NCBI GenBank assembly: GCA_017415775.1
Contig: JAFQFC010000022.1
Location: 1-42,262, forward strand
Reading direction: 5' to 3'
Source of the DNA: Oscillospiraceae bacterium
GTDB taxonomy: Bacteria; Bacillota; Clostridia; Oscillospirales; Oscillospiraceae
DNA length: 42,262 nt
Shown here: piece by piece, positions 25,981 through 33,269 of the stretch
Position numbering within the stretch: position 1 is the first letter of the stretch
How the letters are laid out: every line of letters begins with the position of its first letter
The notes under the pieces: model-generated
Database searches by the model: none
What the model was told of the DNA's origin: nothing
What the model saw: only the letters and a program-made list of their open reading frames with translations
Program-made: the position numbers and the translations under genes

Positions 25981-26910
25981 TTACTTGCCGTAGACCATAC
26001 GGATCAGGTAGTCGTTCAGGTCGGCGCTGACCTTGGCGCTGGACTCGGGAGTCCACTTGTAGAAGCCTTCGCCGGACTTGAAGCCCATCTTGCCCTCTTC
26101 CAGCATCTGAGCCAGCAGAGGAGAAGGCTTGTGGCTGTCTTCCAGAGCGGGCAGCACGTAGTCGTGGATATTCCAGGTCAGCTGGGTGCTCACCAGGTCG
26201 CTGTTCTCCATGACGCCCAGCTGGGGCAGGCGCAGGCCGAAGGAATTCTTGATGGCGATATCCACGGTCTCGGCGTCGGCGATGCCGTGCTCGACGATGG
26301 AGATGGCCTCACGCCACAGGGCGTGCTGCAGACGGTTGGCGATGAAGCCGGGGACGTCCTTCTTGCACAGAACTGCCTTCTTGCCGGCAGAGCACAGCAC
26401 ATCGATGACGGTCTGGGCAACCTCGTCGGAGGAAGCGTCGGACTTGACCACCTCCACCAGGGGGATCAGGTGGCCGGGATTCCAGAAGTGGGTACCCACG
26501 AAACGCTCACGATACTTCAGATCGCGGCTGATCTCGCTGGGGCTCATCACGGAAGAGTTGGTGCAGAAAATGCAGTCGGGACGGCAGCGTGCTTCCAGCT
26601 TGGCAAAGGTCTCACGCTTGATCTGCATATCCTCGAACACGGCCTCAATGACCAGGTCGGCACGGGACACCAGCTCGCTGTCGATGTCGTTGGTGAATTC
26701 AATGCGGCTCAGGCGCTCTTCCAGCTCGGCCTCGGTGATGACGCCGCGCTCCACCAGCTGCTTGGTGCTGGTGCGGATGCCACCGAACACGTCGGTGGGG
26801 AACAGGTCATAGACGCTGACCTGATAGGCGGGGTTCTGGGTCATGACGAAGGCAATGTTCTTGCCCATCAGACCGCCGCCGCAGATCAGGATGTTCTTAA
26901 TATTGTTCAT
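25981..26910 (-). CDS. 3-hydroxyacyl-CoA dehydrogenase-family NAD-dependent dehydrogenase
   Basis: The 309-residue enzyme has a Rossmann domain with GGGLMG at 11-16, the segment TNSSVMSPSEIS, GTHFWNPGHLIPLVEVV (the family's catalytic HFxNP-like motif) and a helical C-terminal domain with DVPGFIANRLQHALWREA and GFKSGEGFYKW. This family includes 3-hydroxybutyryl-CoA dehydrogenase and also enzymes on free acids such as L-carnitine 3-dehydrogenase. The company of a BKACE, which needs a free 3-keto acid, favours a free 3-hydroxy acid substrate (inference). The start at 26910 is preferred over an ATG 9 bases earlier that overlaps the RBS TAGGAG. It follows the zinc-ribbon gene by 17 bases. Confidence 0.88.
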   Translation of the reverse strand: MNNIKNILICGGGLMGKNIAFVMTQNPAYQVSVYDLFPTDVFGGIRTSTKQLVERGVITEAELEERLSRIEFTNDIDSELVSRADLVIEAVFEDMQIKRETFAKLEARCRPDCIFCTNSSVMSPSEISRDLKYRERFVGTHFWNPGHLIPLVEVVKSDASSDEVAQTVIDVLCSAGKKAVLCKKDVPGFIANRLQHALWREAISIVEHGIADAETVDIAIKNSFGLRLPQLGVMENSDLVSTQLTWNIHDYVLPALEDSHKPSPLLAQMLEEGKMGFKSGEGFYKWTPESSAKVSADLNDYLIRMVYGK

Positions 26911-26927
26911 TGGTTCCATCTCCTAAA

Positions 26928-27122
26928 TTAATATTCGGCAGTGTCTTCGTAATCTTCCGCATCAGCGGGATAGCCTTCCTTGCTCTCCCCGATCAGCACG
27001 CCCTCAGCGTTGCAGACGGGACAGCGTCCGAAAGTCGGCTCGGTGATCATATCAGCGCCGGACTTAAACTTTTTGCCGCAGTCCGGGCAGTGATAGAACA
27101 TCCAGTAAATGCCCCAGGTCAT
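26928..27122 (-). CDS. Small zinc-ribbon protein in the BKACE operon
   Basis: The 64-residue protein has two CPxC knuckles, Cys12-Pro-Asp-Cys15 and Cys34-Pro-Val-Cys37, spaced like a zinc ribbon, and a very acidic C-terminal tail (DAEDYEDTAEY). There are no other domains. Its ATG overlaps the BKACE stop codon as TAATG, so it is translationally coupled to the enzyme and is unlikely to be a chance frame. It is not homologous to any enzyme I recognise; roles as a metal donor, an electron carrier (rubredoxin-like) or an assembly partner are guesses. The same compact pairing with a BKACE would be worth looking for elsewhere. Confidence 0.8.
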   Translation of the reverse strand: MTWGIYWMFYHCPDCGKKFKSGADMITEPTFGRCPVCNAEGVLIGESKEGYPADAEDYEDTAEY

Positions 27123-27964
27123 TACTTCTTCAGACCCAGGATCTCACGGGCCTCGTCGGGAGTGGCGACCTCACGGCCGAACTCACGGATGGCACGGGCA
27201 GCACGCTCGACGAACTGCACGTTGCTCTCAGCCAGCTGGCCCTTGGCGTACATGACGTTGTCCTCCATACCCACACGGATATGGCCGCCCATGGCGATGG
27301 CACCGTACATGATCTCCATAGCGCTGTGGCCCACGCCGAAGGTGCTCCAGGTGGAGCCGGGGCACAGCTGATCCATGGTCTCCTTCATGAACACCAGGTT
27401 CTTCATGCTGCCGGGGATACCGTTGGCGCAGCCCATGCAGAACTGGAAGTGCAGGGGAGCCTTCAGCACGCCCTTCTTCAGATAGTAGGCGGCGTTGGCG
27501 ATCATACCGGGGTCAAAGGCCTCGATCTCGGGCTTGACGCCCCACTCCTGCATGTTCTTGCCCAGTTCCTCCAGGAACTTGGGGTGGTTGATGAACAGAC
27601 CGCTGTGCAGCCAGTTCATGGAGCCGCAGTCGTAGGAACCCATTTCGGGACGCAGTTCCTTCAGGTGCATCTGACGGGTCTCGTCGGTGGCATTCAGGTC
27701 GCCGGAGGTGGTCAGGTTCAGGATGATGTCGCACTCGGGGTGGTTCTTGCGCAGCAGCTCCACAGTCTCACGGAACTTGTCAGCGCTCATGGTGCCGTTG
27801 CCGTTGTCATCACGCATATGCAGGTGAGCCACGGCGGCGCCGGCCTTCCAGCAGGCGTAGACGTCCTCGCTGATCTCAGCGGGGGTCATGGGGACGTTGG
27901 GGTTGTTCTCCTTCTTGGGCCATGCACCGGTGGTAGCCACGGTAATGATGGTCTTCTTGCTCAT
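27122..27964 (-). CDS. Beta-keto acid cleavage enzyme (BKACE, DUF849)
   Basis: BKACE enzymes are zinc-dependent and condense a beta-keto acid with acetyl-CoA, giving acetoacetate and a new acyl-CoA; Kce in lysine fermentation is the founding member. The 280-residue protein matches the family. Zinc ligands His47 and His49 (AHLHMRD) and Glu234 (GMEDN), the nearby Asp235 and Arg230 (GGHIRVG), and the end motif TPDEAREILGL are present. At the position of Kce Glu14, which contacts the substrate amine in that enzyme, this protein has Trp15 (TTGAWP), so 3-keto-5-aminohexanoate is probably not its substrate. RBS GAGGTG precedes the ATG. It is the first gene behind a sigma-54 promoter. Confidence 0.9.
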   Translation of the reverse strand: MSKKTIITVATTGAWPKKENNPNVPMTPAEISEDVYACWKAGAAVAHLHMRDDNGNGTMSADKFRETVELLRKNHPECDIILNLTTSGDLNATDETRQMHLKELRPEMGSYDCGSMNWLHSGLFINHPKFLEELGKNMQEWGVKPEIEAFDPGMIANAAYYLKKGVLKAPLHFQFCMGCANGIPGSMKNLVFMKETMDQLCPGSTWSTFGVGHSAMEIMYGAIAMGGHIRVGMEDNVMYAKGQLAESNVQFVERAARAIREFGREVATPDEAREILGLKK

Positions 27965-28046
27965 GGGAATGCACCTCTTTCGTATATTTAAAATATGTTT
28001 TCCTTCGTCTTTCGGCGCACACAGCGCCTACTAACTCAATTTTATA

Positions 28047-28061
28047 GCAATTTTTGTGCCA
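28047..28061 (-). promoter_or_regulatory. Sigma-54 (-24/-12) promoter of the BKACE operon
   Basis: On the minus strand TGGCAC (28061-28056), five bases, then TTGC (28050-28047) is an exact match to the TGGCAC-N5-TTGC consensus. It lies about 85 bases upstream of the BKACE start, and the adjacent gene encodes a sigma-54 activator. Confidence 0.88.
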
Positions 28062-28155
28062 AGTTTTCATCTGCCCTTTCAGGAAGCAGCGCTAACCCTT
28101 GCTATCACTGGAAAAAATTTTTTTCCGCCTCCTGTTTTTCCGCTCCTTTCTTCCG

Positions 28156-28197
28156 AAAAAAATCCGCAAACGGTGAAAAAAATCACCGCTTGCGGAT
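28156..28197 (-). terminator. Terminator of the sigma-54 activator gene (contains a GGTGA-TCACC motif)
   Basis: ATCCGCAA and CGGTGA (28162-28169, 28171-28176) pair with TCACCG and TTGCGGAT (28183-28188, 28190-28197) with one mismatch, followed on the minus strand by seven T. The inner part (28172-28187) also matches the 16-bp activator-site motif, so the DNA may serve twice. Confidence 0.8.
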
Positions 28198-28292
28198 GGT
28201 ACATATTTCCAATCACTCCAAAGGAGGTTTTTTTGTCAAAATCGGCCCTTATTCCTCAGATTTTACCACAATATTTTGTGCTTCATACAATT

Positions 28293-28308
28293 GGTGAAAA
28301 ATATCACC
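28293..28308. promoter_or_regulatory. Putative upstream activator site 1
   Basis: GGTGAAAAATATCACC is a 16-bp inverted repeat with perfect 5-bp arms, 240 bases upstream of the -24 element. It matches the related sites at 28314-28329, 28172-28187 and 29723-29738. Confidence 0.65.
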
Positions 28309-28313
28309 GTGTC

Positions 28314-28329
28314 GTGGAAATATTTCACC
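28314..28329. promoter_or_regulatory. Putative upstream activator site 2
   Basis: On the minus strand GGTGAAATATTTCCAC, six of eight pairs symmetric. Its centre is 21 bp from site 1, two helical turns, so two dimers could bind on the same face. It overlaps the last codons of the activator gene. Confidence 0.55.
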
Positions 28330-29704
28330 ACTCTTCCATGCTGTATCGCTTGCATTTTTTGACCAGCGTGGAGTGGTCTACGCCCAGGGCAGCGGCAGCA
28401 CGGCGCAGGGAGCCCTCCCGGGCGACAGTGGCCCGGATGATCTCCTGCTCAAAAACAGCCACCTGTTCTTTCAGCGTCGCCCGCTCTTCTCCCTCCTGCT
28501 GCAGCTGCATGCCGGCAGGGGCCAGGGCGCGATAGACCTGCGCACGGGTAATGGTGTCGCCCACGCTGGTGACCACCAGGCGCTCCACCAGGTTCTCCAG
28601 CTCCCGGATGTTGCCGGGCCAGGAATAACCCAGCAGCAAATCGATGCCGGCAGGGGCGATGGCGGTATTTTTGCCGTACTTTTTGTTGAATTCCGTGCAG
28701 AAAACGTCAGCCAGGCGAGGGATGTCCTCCCGCCGCTCCCGCAGCGGTTTCAGGTGCAGAGGCACCACATTGAGGCGGTAGTACAGATCCTCACGGAACG
28801 TTCCCTCCCGCACCGCCTGCCGCAGGTCCTTGTTGGTGGAGGCAATGATACGGATATCCAGCCGGATGGGGTTGCTGCCGCCGATCCGCCGCAGCTCCCG
28901 CTGCTGGATGACCCGCAGCAGCTTGGTCTGCAGGGCCATGGGCATATCGCCCACCTCATCGAGGAGGATCACGCCCGTGTTGGCCAGTTCAAAGAGGCCC
29001 GCCTTGCCGGCCTTCCGTGCACCGGTAAACGCACCGTCCTCATAGCCAAACAGCTCGCTTTCCAGCAATTCTGCCGGAATGGCGGCGCAGTTGACCTTGA
29101 TAAAGGGTTTGCCGGCCCGGGGGCTCTTTTCGTAGATCTCGTTGGCAGCCAGTTCCTTGCCGGTGCCGCTTTCGCCGGTGATCAGCACCGTCACGTCGGT
29201 GCCGGCCACAGTGTCGATCAGCTCGGCCACCATGCGCATCGCCTGACTTTCACGGGTAGCTCGGCGGTCACCCATCTGACGGCGGCGCAGATAGGCCAGT
29301 TCTTCCTCCGCCTTTTTGCGCTCTTCCGTCAGGCTCTGCAGCTCCTGCTCCATGGCTTTCAGTCCGGAAATGTCACGAGTGTTGGTCATGACCAGTTCGA
29401 TCTCGCCGTTATCGCCGAAGACGGGGATACCGGTCACCAGCACATCGATGTTTTTGCCGTGGATGTGGGCGATGTCGTTGACCTGACTGCGGCGCTGCAG
29501 CACACGTTCCGTGACGGAACCCTTGTACAGCTTGCCTTCCCGCTCGATGTCAGCGATGTTGCGTCCGATGACCTGCTCCGGCGTGATGCCGGTAACGCGG
29601 GTGTAGGCCTCATTGATAAAGATGATGGTTCCCTTACCGTCTGCCACGTGAATGGGGTCGTAGCAATGCTCGCACACCTTACGAAAATCCAGTTTCTGCT
29701 CCAT
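28325..29704 (-). CDS. PAS-AAA-Fis sigma-54-dependent transcriptional activator
   Basis: This is an enhancer-binding protein that opens sigma-54 promoters by ATP hydrolysis. The 459 residues have a PAS sensor (about 10-110), a coiled coil (about 115-142), an AAA+ domain with Walker A GESGTGKE (177-184), the sigma-54 contact loop GAFTGA (224-229), Walker B LLDE (247-250) and [16 protein letters not shown], and a Fis-type helix-turn-helix (about 432-455). The start at 29704 (MEQKLDFRK) has GGAGG ten bases upstream; a longer frame has no RBS. The PAS domain suggests it senses a small molecule directly. The sigma-54 promoter and motif copies next to it point to the BKACE operon as the target. Confidence 0.93.
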   Translation of the reverse strand: MEQKLDFRKVCEHCYDPIHVADGKGTIIFINEAYTRVTGITPEQVIGRNIADIEREGKLYKGSVTERVLQRRSQVNDIAHIHGKNIDVLVTGIPVFGDNGEIELVMTNTRDISGLKAMEQELQSLTEERKKAEEELAYLRRRQMGDRRATRESQAMRMVAELIDTVAGTDVTVLITGESGTGKELAANEIYEKSPRAGKPFIKVNCAAIPAELLESELFGYEDGAFTGARKAGKAGLFELANTGVILLDEVGDMPMALQTKLLRVIQQRELRRIGGSNPIRLDIRIIASTNKDLRQAVREGTFREDLYYRLNVVPLHLKPLRERREDIPRLADVFCTEFNKKYGKNTAIAPAGIDLLLGYSWPGNIRELENLVERLVVTSVGDTITRAQVYRALAPAGMQLQQEGEERATLKEQVAVFEQEIIRATVAREGSLRRAAAALGVDHSTLVKKCKRYSMEEW

Positions 29705-29722
29705 CCTCTCTGCGCCTCCCGT

Positions 29723-29738
29723 GGTGAATTTTTTCCCC
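29723..29738. promoter_or_regulatory. Possible operator in the leader of the activator gene
   Basis: GGTGAATTTTTTCCCC resembles the sites at 28293 and 28314 and lies between the -10 and the RBS of the activator gene, a position suited to autoregulation. Confidence 0.4.
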
Positions 29739-29768
29739 ATTATAGCACACACTGTCGTAAAAGCGCAA
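29739..29768 (-). promoter_or_regulatory. Promoter of the sigma-54 activator gene
   Basis: On the minus strand a perfect -10 TATAAT (29744-29739) is preceded, 18 bases away, by TTGCGC (29768-29763). Confidence 0.65.
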
Positions 29769-29787
29769 GAAAAGTCTTGCTTCGGCG

Positions 29788-29818
29788 AAAAAAAGCAGTC
29801 CTCCTCAAGGAGAACTGC
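29788..29818 (-). terminator. Terminator of the AEC transporter gene
   Basis: A 10-bp stem (29795-29804 with 29809-29818, one G-T pair) with a 4-base loop is followed on the minus strand by seven T. Confidence 0.9.
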
Positions 29819-29825
29819 CTTTTAC

Positions 29826-30845
29826 CTATACTGCGATCAAGCCCACGCTCATCATCAGGCAAACCGCCGCAAAAATCGTGACAATGGACACCACGCTGGT
29901 CCACACCAGCAGTTGGGTCGCCAGCTGCTCGTCATTGCGCATCTCCCGGGCCATGATGGCACTGGACACCGCCACCGGCGAGCCGAACAGGGCGATCAGC
30001 GCCGGATACTCCGCCGCACCGCAGTGCAGCACACCCCACCGGCTCAGCAGGATGGCGCCGCCCACACCGATGATCGGTGCCAGAACGGTGCGCCACACGG
30101 TACCGGTAAGGATCTCCTTAAACAGGCCCCGCACCGCCGAGAAACGGAACTGTCCGCCCAGAACGATCAGCGCCAGAGGCGTGGTCATACTCTTCAGATC
30201 CCGCAGTGCATCATATACCGCTGCCAGATCCCGTTCCAGAGAAAATACGACGGCGCCGAACTGTCCGATCTGCCACTGCCGCACCAATAATGCCAGCAGA
30301 CCTGCCGCCACACCGATGATCAGAGGGTTGCGGACCACATCCCAAACGATCTCTTTCCCGTTGACACGGCCTTCCTCGTCCTTGCGGAACATGGCCAGCG
30401 CCAGCACCGCCAGCACATTGAAAAGCGGGGCCATCACCGCTACCAGGATCGCCGCCACAGCCGCAGACTCTTCACCGCCCAGCGTAGCCGCCAGGGGCAT
30501 ACCCACGATGGCGAAATTGCTGCGAAAAATGCATTGCACCAGCACACCCCGCCGCTCTACCACCGGGGTGGTCACAATGGCTGTCACAATGCCCAGCAGG
30601 AAAATCAGCACCAAAGCGCCCACACAGTACAAGCACAGGTCCCATCGGACCTGCGAAAGATTCTCGATACTGTACACGCTGACAAACAGCATCACCGGCA
30701 GGCACAGGCGGAACACCACTTTGCTGCCTACCGACAGAAAGTCGTCGGTCAAAAAGCCTTTGGCCCGCAGAAGGCAGCCCAACAGAATCAGCAGCACAAG
30801 GGGCAATACCGCCTCCAGCGCCGTGACAAAAATTTGCATGGACAT
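29826..30845 (-). CDS. AEC-family (auxin efflux carrier-like) transporter
   Basis: The 339-residue membrane protein has about ten helices in two halves, typical of the AEC family whose bacterial members carry malate, malonate or other small anions and some amino acids. Family features are VVFRLCLPVMLFVSVYS in helix 2, RSNFAIVGMPLAATLG at the first half's crossover and LIALFGSPVAVSSAIMA near the C-terminus. The substrate cannot be assigned. It follows the DeoR gene by 18 bases and shares its promoter, so the regulator may control its own transporter. It ends at a strong terminator just before the sigma-54 activator promoter. Confidence 0.88.
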   Translation of the reverse strand: MSMQIFVTALEAVLPLVLLILLGCLLRAKGFLTDDFLSVGSKVVFRLCLPVMLFVSVYSIENLSQVRWDLCLYCVGALVLIFLLGIVTAIVTTPVVERRGVLVQCIFRSNFAIVGMPLAATLGGEESAAVAAILVAVMAPLFNVLAVLALAMFRKDEEGRVNGKEIVWDVVRNPLIIGVAAGLLALLVRQWQIGQFGAVVFSLERDLAAVYDALRDLKSMTTPLALIVLGGQFRFSAVRGLFKEILTGTVWRTVLAPIIGVGGAILLSRWGVLHCGAAEYPALIALFGSPVAVSSAIMAREMRNDEQLATQLLVWTSVVSIVTIFAAVCLMMSVGLIAV

Positions 30846-30863
30846 TTTCTCGCCCCTTTTCCC

Positions 30864-31640
30864 TTACTCTGTCTGCAGCAGCTCCATCCCCCGCCTGCGC
30901 AGTCCGTCCAGCACCTTGGCCGGGGCTGCGCCGTCTGTGATGAGGGTATCCACCCGCTCCAACGGGCAGGACTTAAACGGCGCTTCCACGCCGAATTTGC
31001 TGTGATCGCACAGCAGGACGCAGCGCCGGGCCAGACCGGCCAACTGCCGCTTCACATCCACGATCCCCTCGCTGTACTCCGTCACACCCTGCCGCAGAGA
31101 AACACCGTCGGCACCCATCAAAAACAGATCCACCGCCGCCAGATCCTCCAGAAAACGTCTGGCGTAGCCGCCGCCGGTCACCGTCTCATTGGTGGTCACC
31201 TGTCCACCGATGCACAGCACCTTATGTCCGGTGGTCCGGGCCAGGTCGGCGGCAATGGGCAGCGAGTTGGTGATGATCGTCAGTCCCCGCTTCACGCCCA
31301 ACAGGCGGCTGAGCTCGTAAACGGTGGTGCCGATGTCCAGTGCGATCACCGAATCGTCCTCCACCAGTTCCAGCGCCCGGGCAGCGATACGGGCCTTCTC
31401 CTCATGGCAGCGGCTCATGCGCTCGCCCCAGCTGTCCAGCGTACTGCGGCTGCGCCCGGTGTCCTGCCGCAGGCGGATACCGCCGTACACCTTTTCCACA
31501 AGACCTTGGCGCTCCATATCCGCCACATCCCGGCGGATCGTCTCCACCGACACGCCGAACATGGCAGCCATTTCTTCCATCTTCAAAGCCTGCTCTACCA
31601 CCAGGCGCTTCATGATCTCATTTTTCCGCCGGCTTTTCAT
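30864..31640 (-). CDS. DeoR-family transcriptional regulator (GlpR-like context)
   Basis: The 258-residue protein has an N-terminal winged helix (about 1-57, with MFGVSVETIRRDVADMERQGLVEKVYGGI, the DeoR signature) and a C-terminal sugar-phosphate isomerase-like sensor domain (ALDIGTTVYELSRLL, ITNSLPIAADL, LFLMGADGV, LCDHSKFG). DeoR regulators bind sugar phosphates; GlpR binds glycerol-3-phosphate. It is divergent from the GlpA-like operon and upstream of an AEC carrier, so control of both is likely (inference). Its promoter is at 31672-31700 and the leader is short. Confidence 0.9.
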   Translation of the reverse strand: MKSRRKNEIMKRLVVEQALKMEEMAAMFGVSVETIRRDVADMERQGLVEKVYGGIRLRQDTGRSRSTLDSWGERMSRCHEEKARIAARALELVEDDSVIALDIGTTVYELSRLLGVKRGLTIITNSLPIAADLARTTGHKVLCIGGQVTTNETVTGGGYARRFLEDLAAVDLFLMGADGVSLRQGVTEYSEGIVDVKRQLAGLARRCVLLCDHSKFGVEAPFKSCPLERVDTLITDGAAPAKVLDGLRRRGMELLQTE

Positions 31641-31671
31641 GGCTCACGCCCTCCAAACAGCAGTTTTTTTC

Positions 31672-31700
31672 ATTCTACAAGCCCCTTCCCCGTTTGTCAA
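31672..31700 (-). promoter_or_regulatory. Promoter of the DeoR-AEC operon
   Basis: On the minus strand -35 TTGACA (31700-31695) and -10 TAGAAT (31677-31672), spacing 17. Its -35 is 17 bases from the -35 of the divergent glp-like promoter, so one bound repressor could cover both. Confidence 0.85.
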
Positions 31701-31717
31701 GCATCTGTAGTTGCCCC

Positions 31718-31745
31718 TTGACACCGGGCCGGGACATGCTATAAT
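31718..31745 (+). promoter_or_regulatory. Promoter of the GlpA-like operon
   Basis: -35 TTGACA (31718-31723) and -10 TATAAT (31740-31745) are both perfect, with a 16-base spacer. Confidence 0.87.
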
Positions 31746-31808
31746 CAAGGCAGAAACTTTCTCAACACTTATGCATAACTTTTGCCGTTTTCAAGGAGCG
31801 TGATCCTA

Positions 31809-33269
31809 TTGTATCAAGCGGATGTTGTGATCGTGGGCGCCGGCGTGGTGGGCTGCGCCATCGCCCGGGAGCTTTCCCGTTATGACCTGCAGGTGCTGGT
31901 GGTGGACAAGCGGGACGATGTGGGCGGCGACGCCTCCAAGTCCAACAGCTCCATCGCCATCACCGGTTTCGACTGTCCTCCCGGCAGTCTGGAGGCCCGG
32001 CTGTGCCACGAGACCCGGGCCCGGTTCGACCATGTCACGAAAGAGCTGGACGTCCCGTTCCGTGTCTGCGGCGCCCTCATGCCCGCCATTACCCCCGAGC
32101 AGATGGAGCGGCTGCCCGCCATTTACGACGAAGCCATGGCCAACGGCGTTACCGACGTGGTCTATCTGACGCCGGAGGAGATCCTGGCCAAGGAGCCGGA
32201 GATCAACCCGGCAGTGCTGGGCGGCCTGTACATCCCCCGGGAGGCAGTGATCGATCCTTTCCTCTACGTGGTGGCGCTGGCGGAAAACGCCGCCGCCAAC
32301 GGGGTAAAGTTTCTGCTGCGCTGTGAGGTCACCGGCATGACGGTGGAAAACGGTGCCATCACCGCCGTAGAGACCACGCAGGGCACCATCCGCACCAAAT
32401 ATGTCATCAACGCCGCCGGCCTTTACGGCGACGAAATCGCCCGCATGGCCGGCGAGGAGATCGACTATACCGTCAAGCCCCGGAAGGGCCAGTTCTTCAT
32501 TCTGGACCGCAGCACGCCCTGCAAGACCGAGGCAGTCATCTACCCCATCCCCACTCCCACCAGCCGGGGCAAGCTGCTGCTGCAGACGGTTCACGGCAAT
32601 ATGCTGCTGGGTCCCACCGCCGAGGACGGCGAGGATAAGACCGACCACAGCACCACCGCCGAAGAGCTGGCCGGCATCGAGCGGGACTGCAGACAGCTGG
32701 TCCCCAACATCCGGGTATCCGACACCATCACCCAGTACAGCGGCCTGCGGCCCAACCGCACCCCTGCCGGGTTCCACATTGCCTTCGGTGAAAAGACGGC
32801 GGGCTATTTCGAGGTGGGCGGCGTCCGCTCCACCGGCGTGTCCTGCTCCCTGGGCATCGCCCGGTATGTAGCCGACCAGTTCCGTGCCGCCGGGGTAGAG
32901 CTGCGGGAAAAGGAGGACTTCTCCCCCATCCGTCGGGGTATCCCCCGGTTCGCCGGCGCCGACAACGAAAAGCGTGAGCAGCTGCTGGCCGAAGATCCCC
33001 TGTACGGCCGCATCATCTGCCGCTGCGAAACCGTCACTGAGGCCGAGATCGTGCAGGCCATCCACCGTGATCCCCCTGCCACCACGGTGGACGCCGTGAA
33101 GCGCCGTCTCCGGGCCGGTATGGGCCGCTGTCAGGGCGGCTTCTGTGGGCCGAAAGTGATGGAGATCCTCAGCCGGGAGCTGGGCATCCCCATGGAGCAG
33201 GTGGAAAAGAACCTGCCCGGTTCCTACCTTACCACCGGCCCCGTCCGGGGCGGAAAGGAGGATGCATGA
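31809..33269 (+). CDS. GlpA-like FAD-dependent glycerol-3-phosphate dehydrogenase with [2Fe-2S] domain
   Basis: The 486-residue flavoprotein has the FAD loop GAGVVG (10-15), a DAO-type substrate domain, and a C-terminal BFD-like domain with Cys404, Cys406, Cys441 and Cys446 (CRCE... GRCQGGFC). This is the arrangement of anaerobic glycerol-3-phosphate dehydrogenase subunit A in Firmicutes. A role in oxidising glycerol-3-phosphate to dihydroxyacetone phosphate is the best guess, though other 2-hydroxy acids cannot be excluded. The start is TTG at 31809 with AAGGAG ten bases upstream; a GTG nearer the RBS is only one base from it. It overlaps the next gene by 4 bases. Confidence 0.85.
   Translation: MYQADVVIVGAGVVGCAIARELSRYDLQVLVVDKRDDVGGDASKSNSSIAITGFDCPPGSLEARLCHETRARFDHVTKELDVPFRVCGALMPAITPEQMERLPAIYDEAMANGVTDVVYLTPEEILAKEPEINPAVLGGLYIPREAVIDPFLYVVALAENAAANGVKFLLRCEVTGMTVENGAITAVETTQGTIRTKYVINAAGLYGDEIARMAGEEIDYTVKPRKGQFFILDRSTPCKTEAVIYPIPTPTSRGKLLLQTVHGNMLLGPTAEDGEDKTDHSTTAEELAGIERDCRQLVPNIRVSDTITQYSGLRPNRTPAGFHIAFGEKTAGYFEVGGVRSTGVSCSLGIARYVADQFRAAGVELREKEDFSPIRRGIPRFAGADNEKREQLLAEDPLYGRIICRCETVTEAEIVQAIHRDPPATTVDAVKRRLRAGMGRCQGGFCGPKVMEILSRELGIPMEQVEKNLPGSYLTTGPVRGGKEDA

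Noticed and set aside
28056-28535. Plus-strand open frame over the BKACE-activator gap, with an AAAGGAGG at 28220-28227
   Set aside because: The RBS-like sequence is followed by TTG, but the frame runs far into the activator gene on the opposite strand and shows no protein-like composition; the region is better explained by promoter, sites and terminator.
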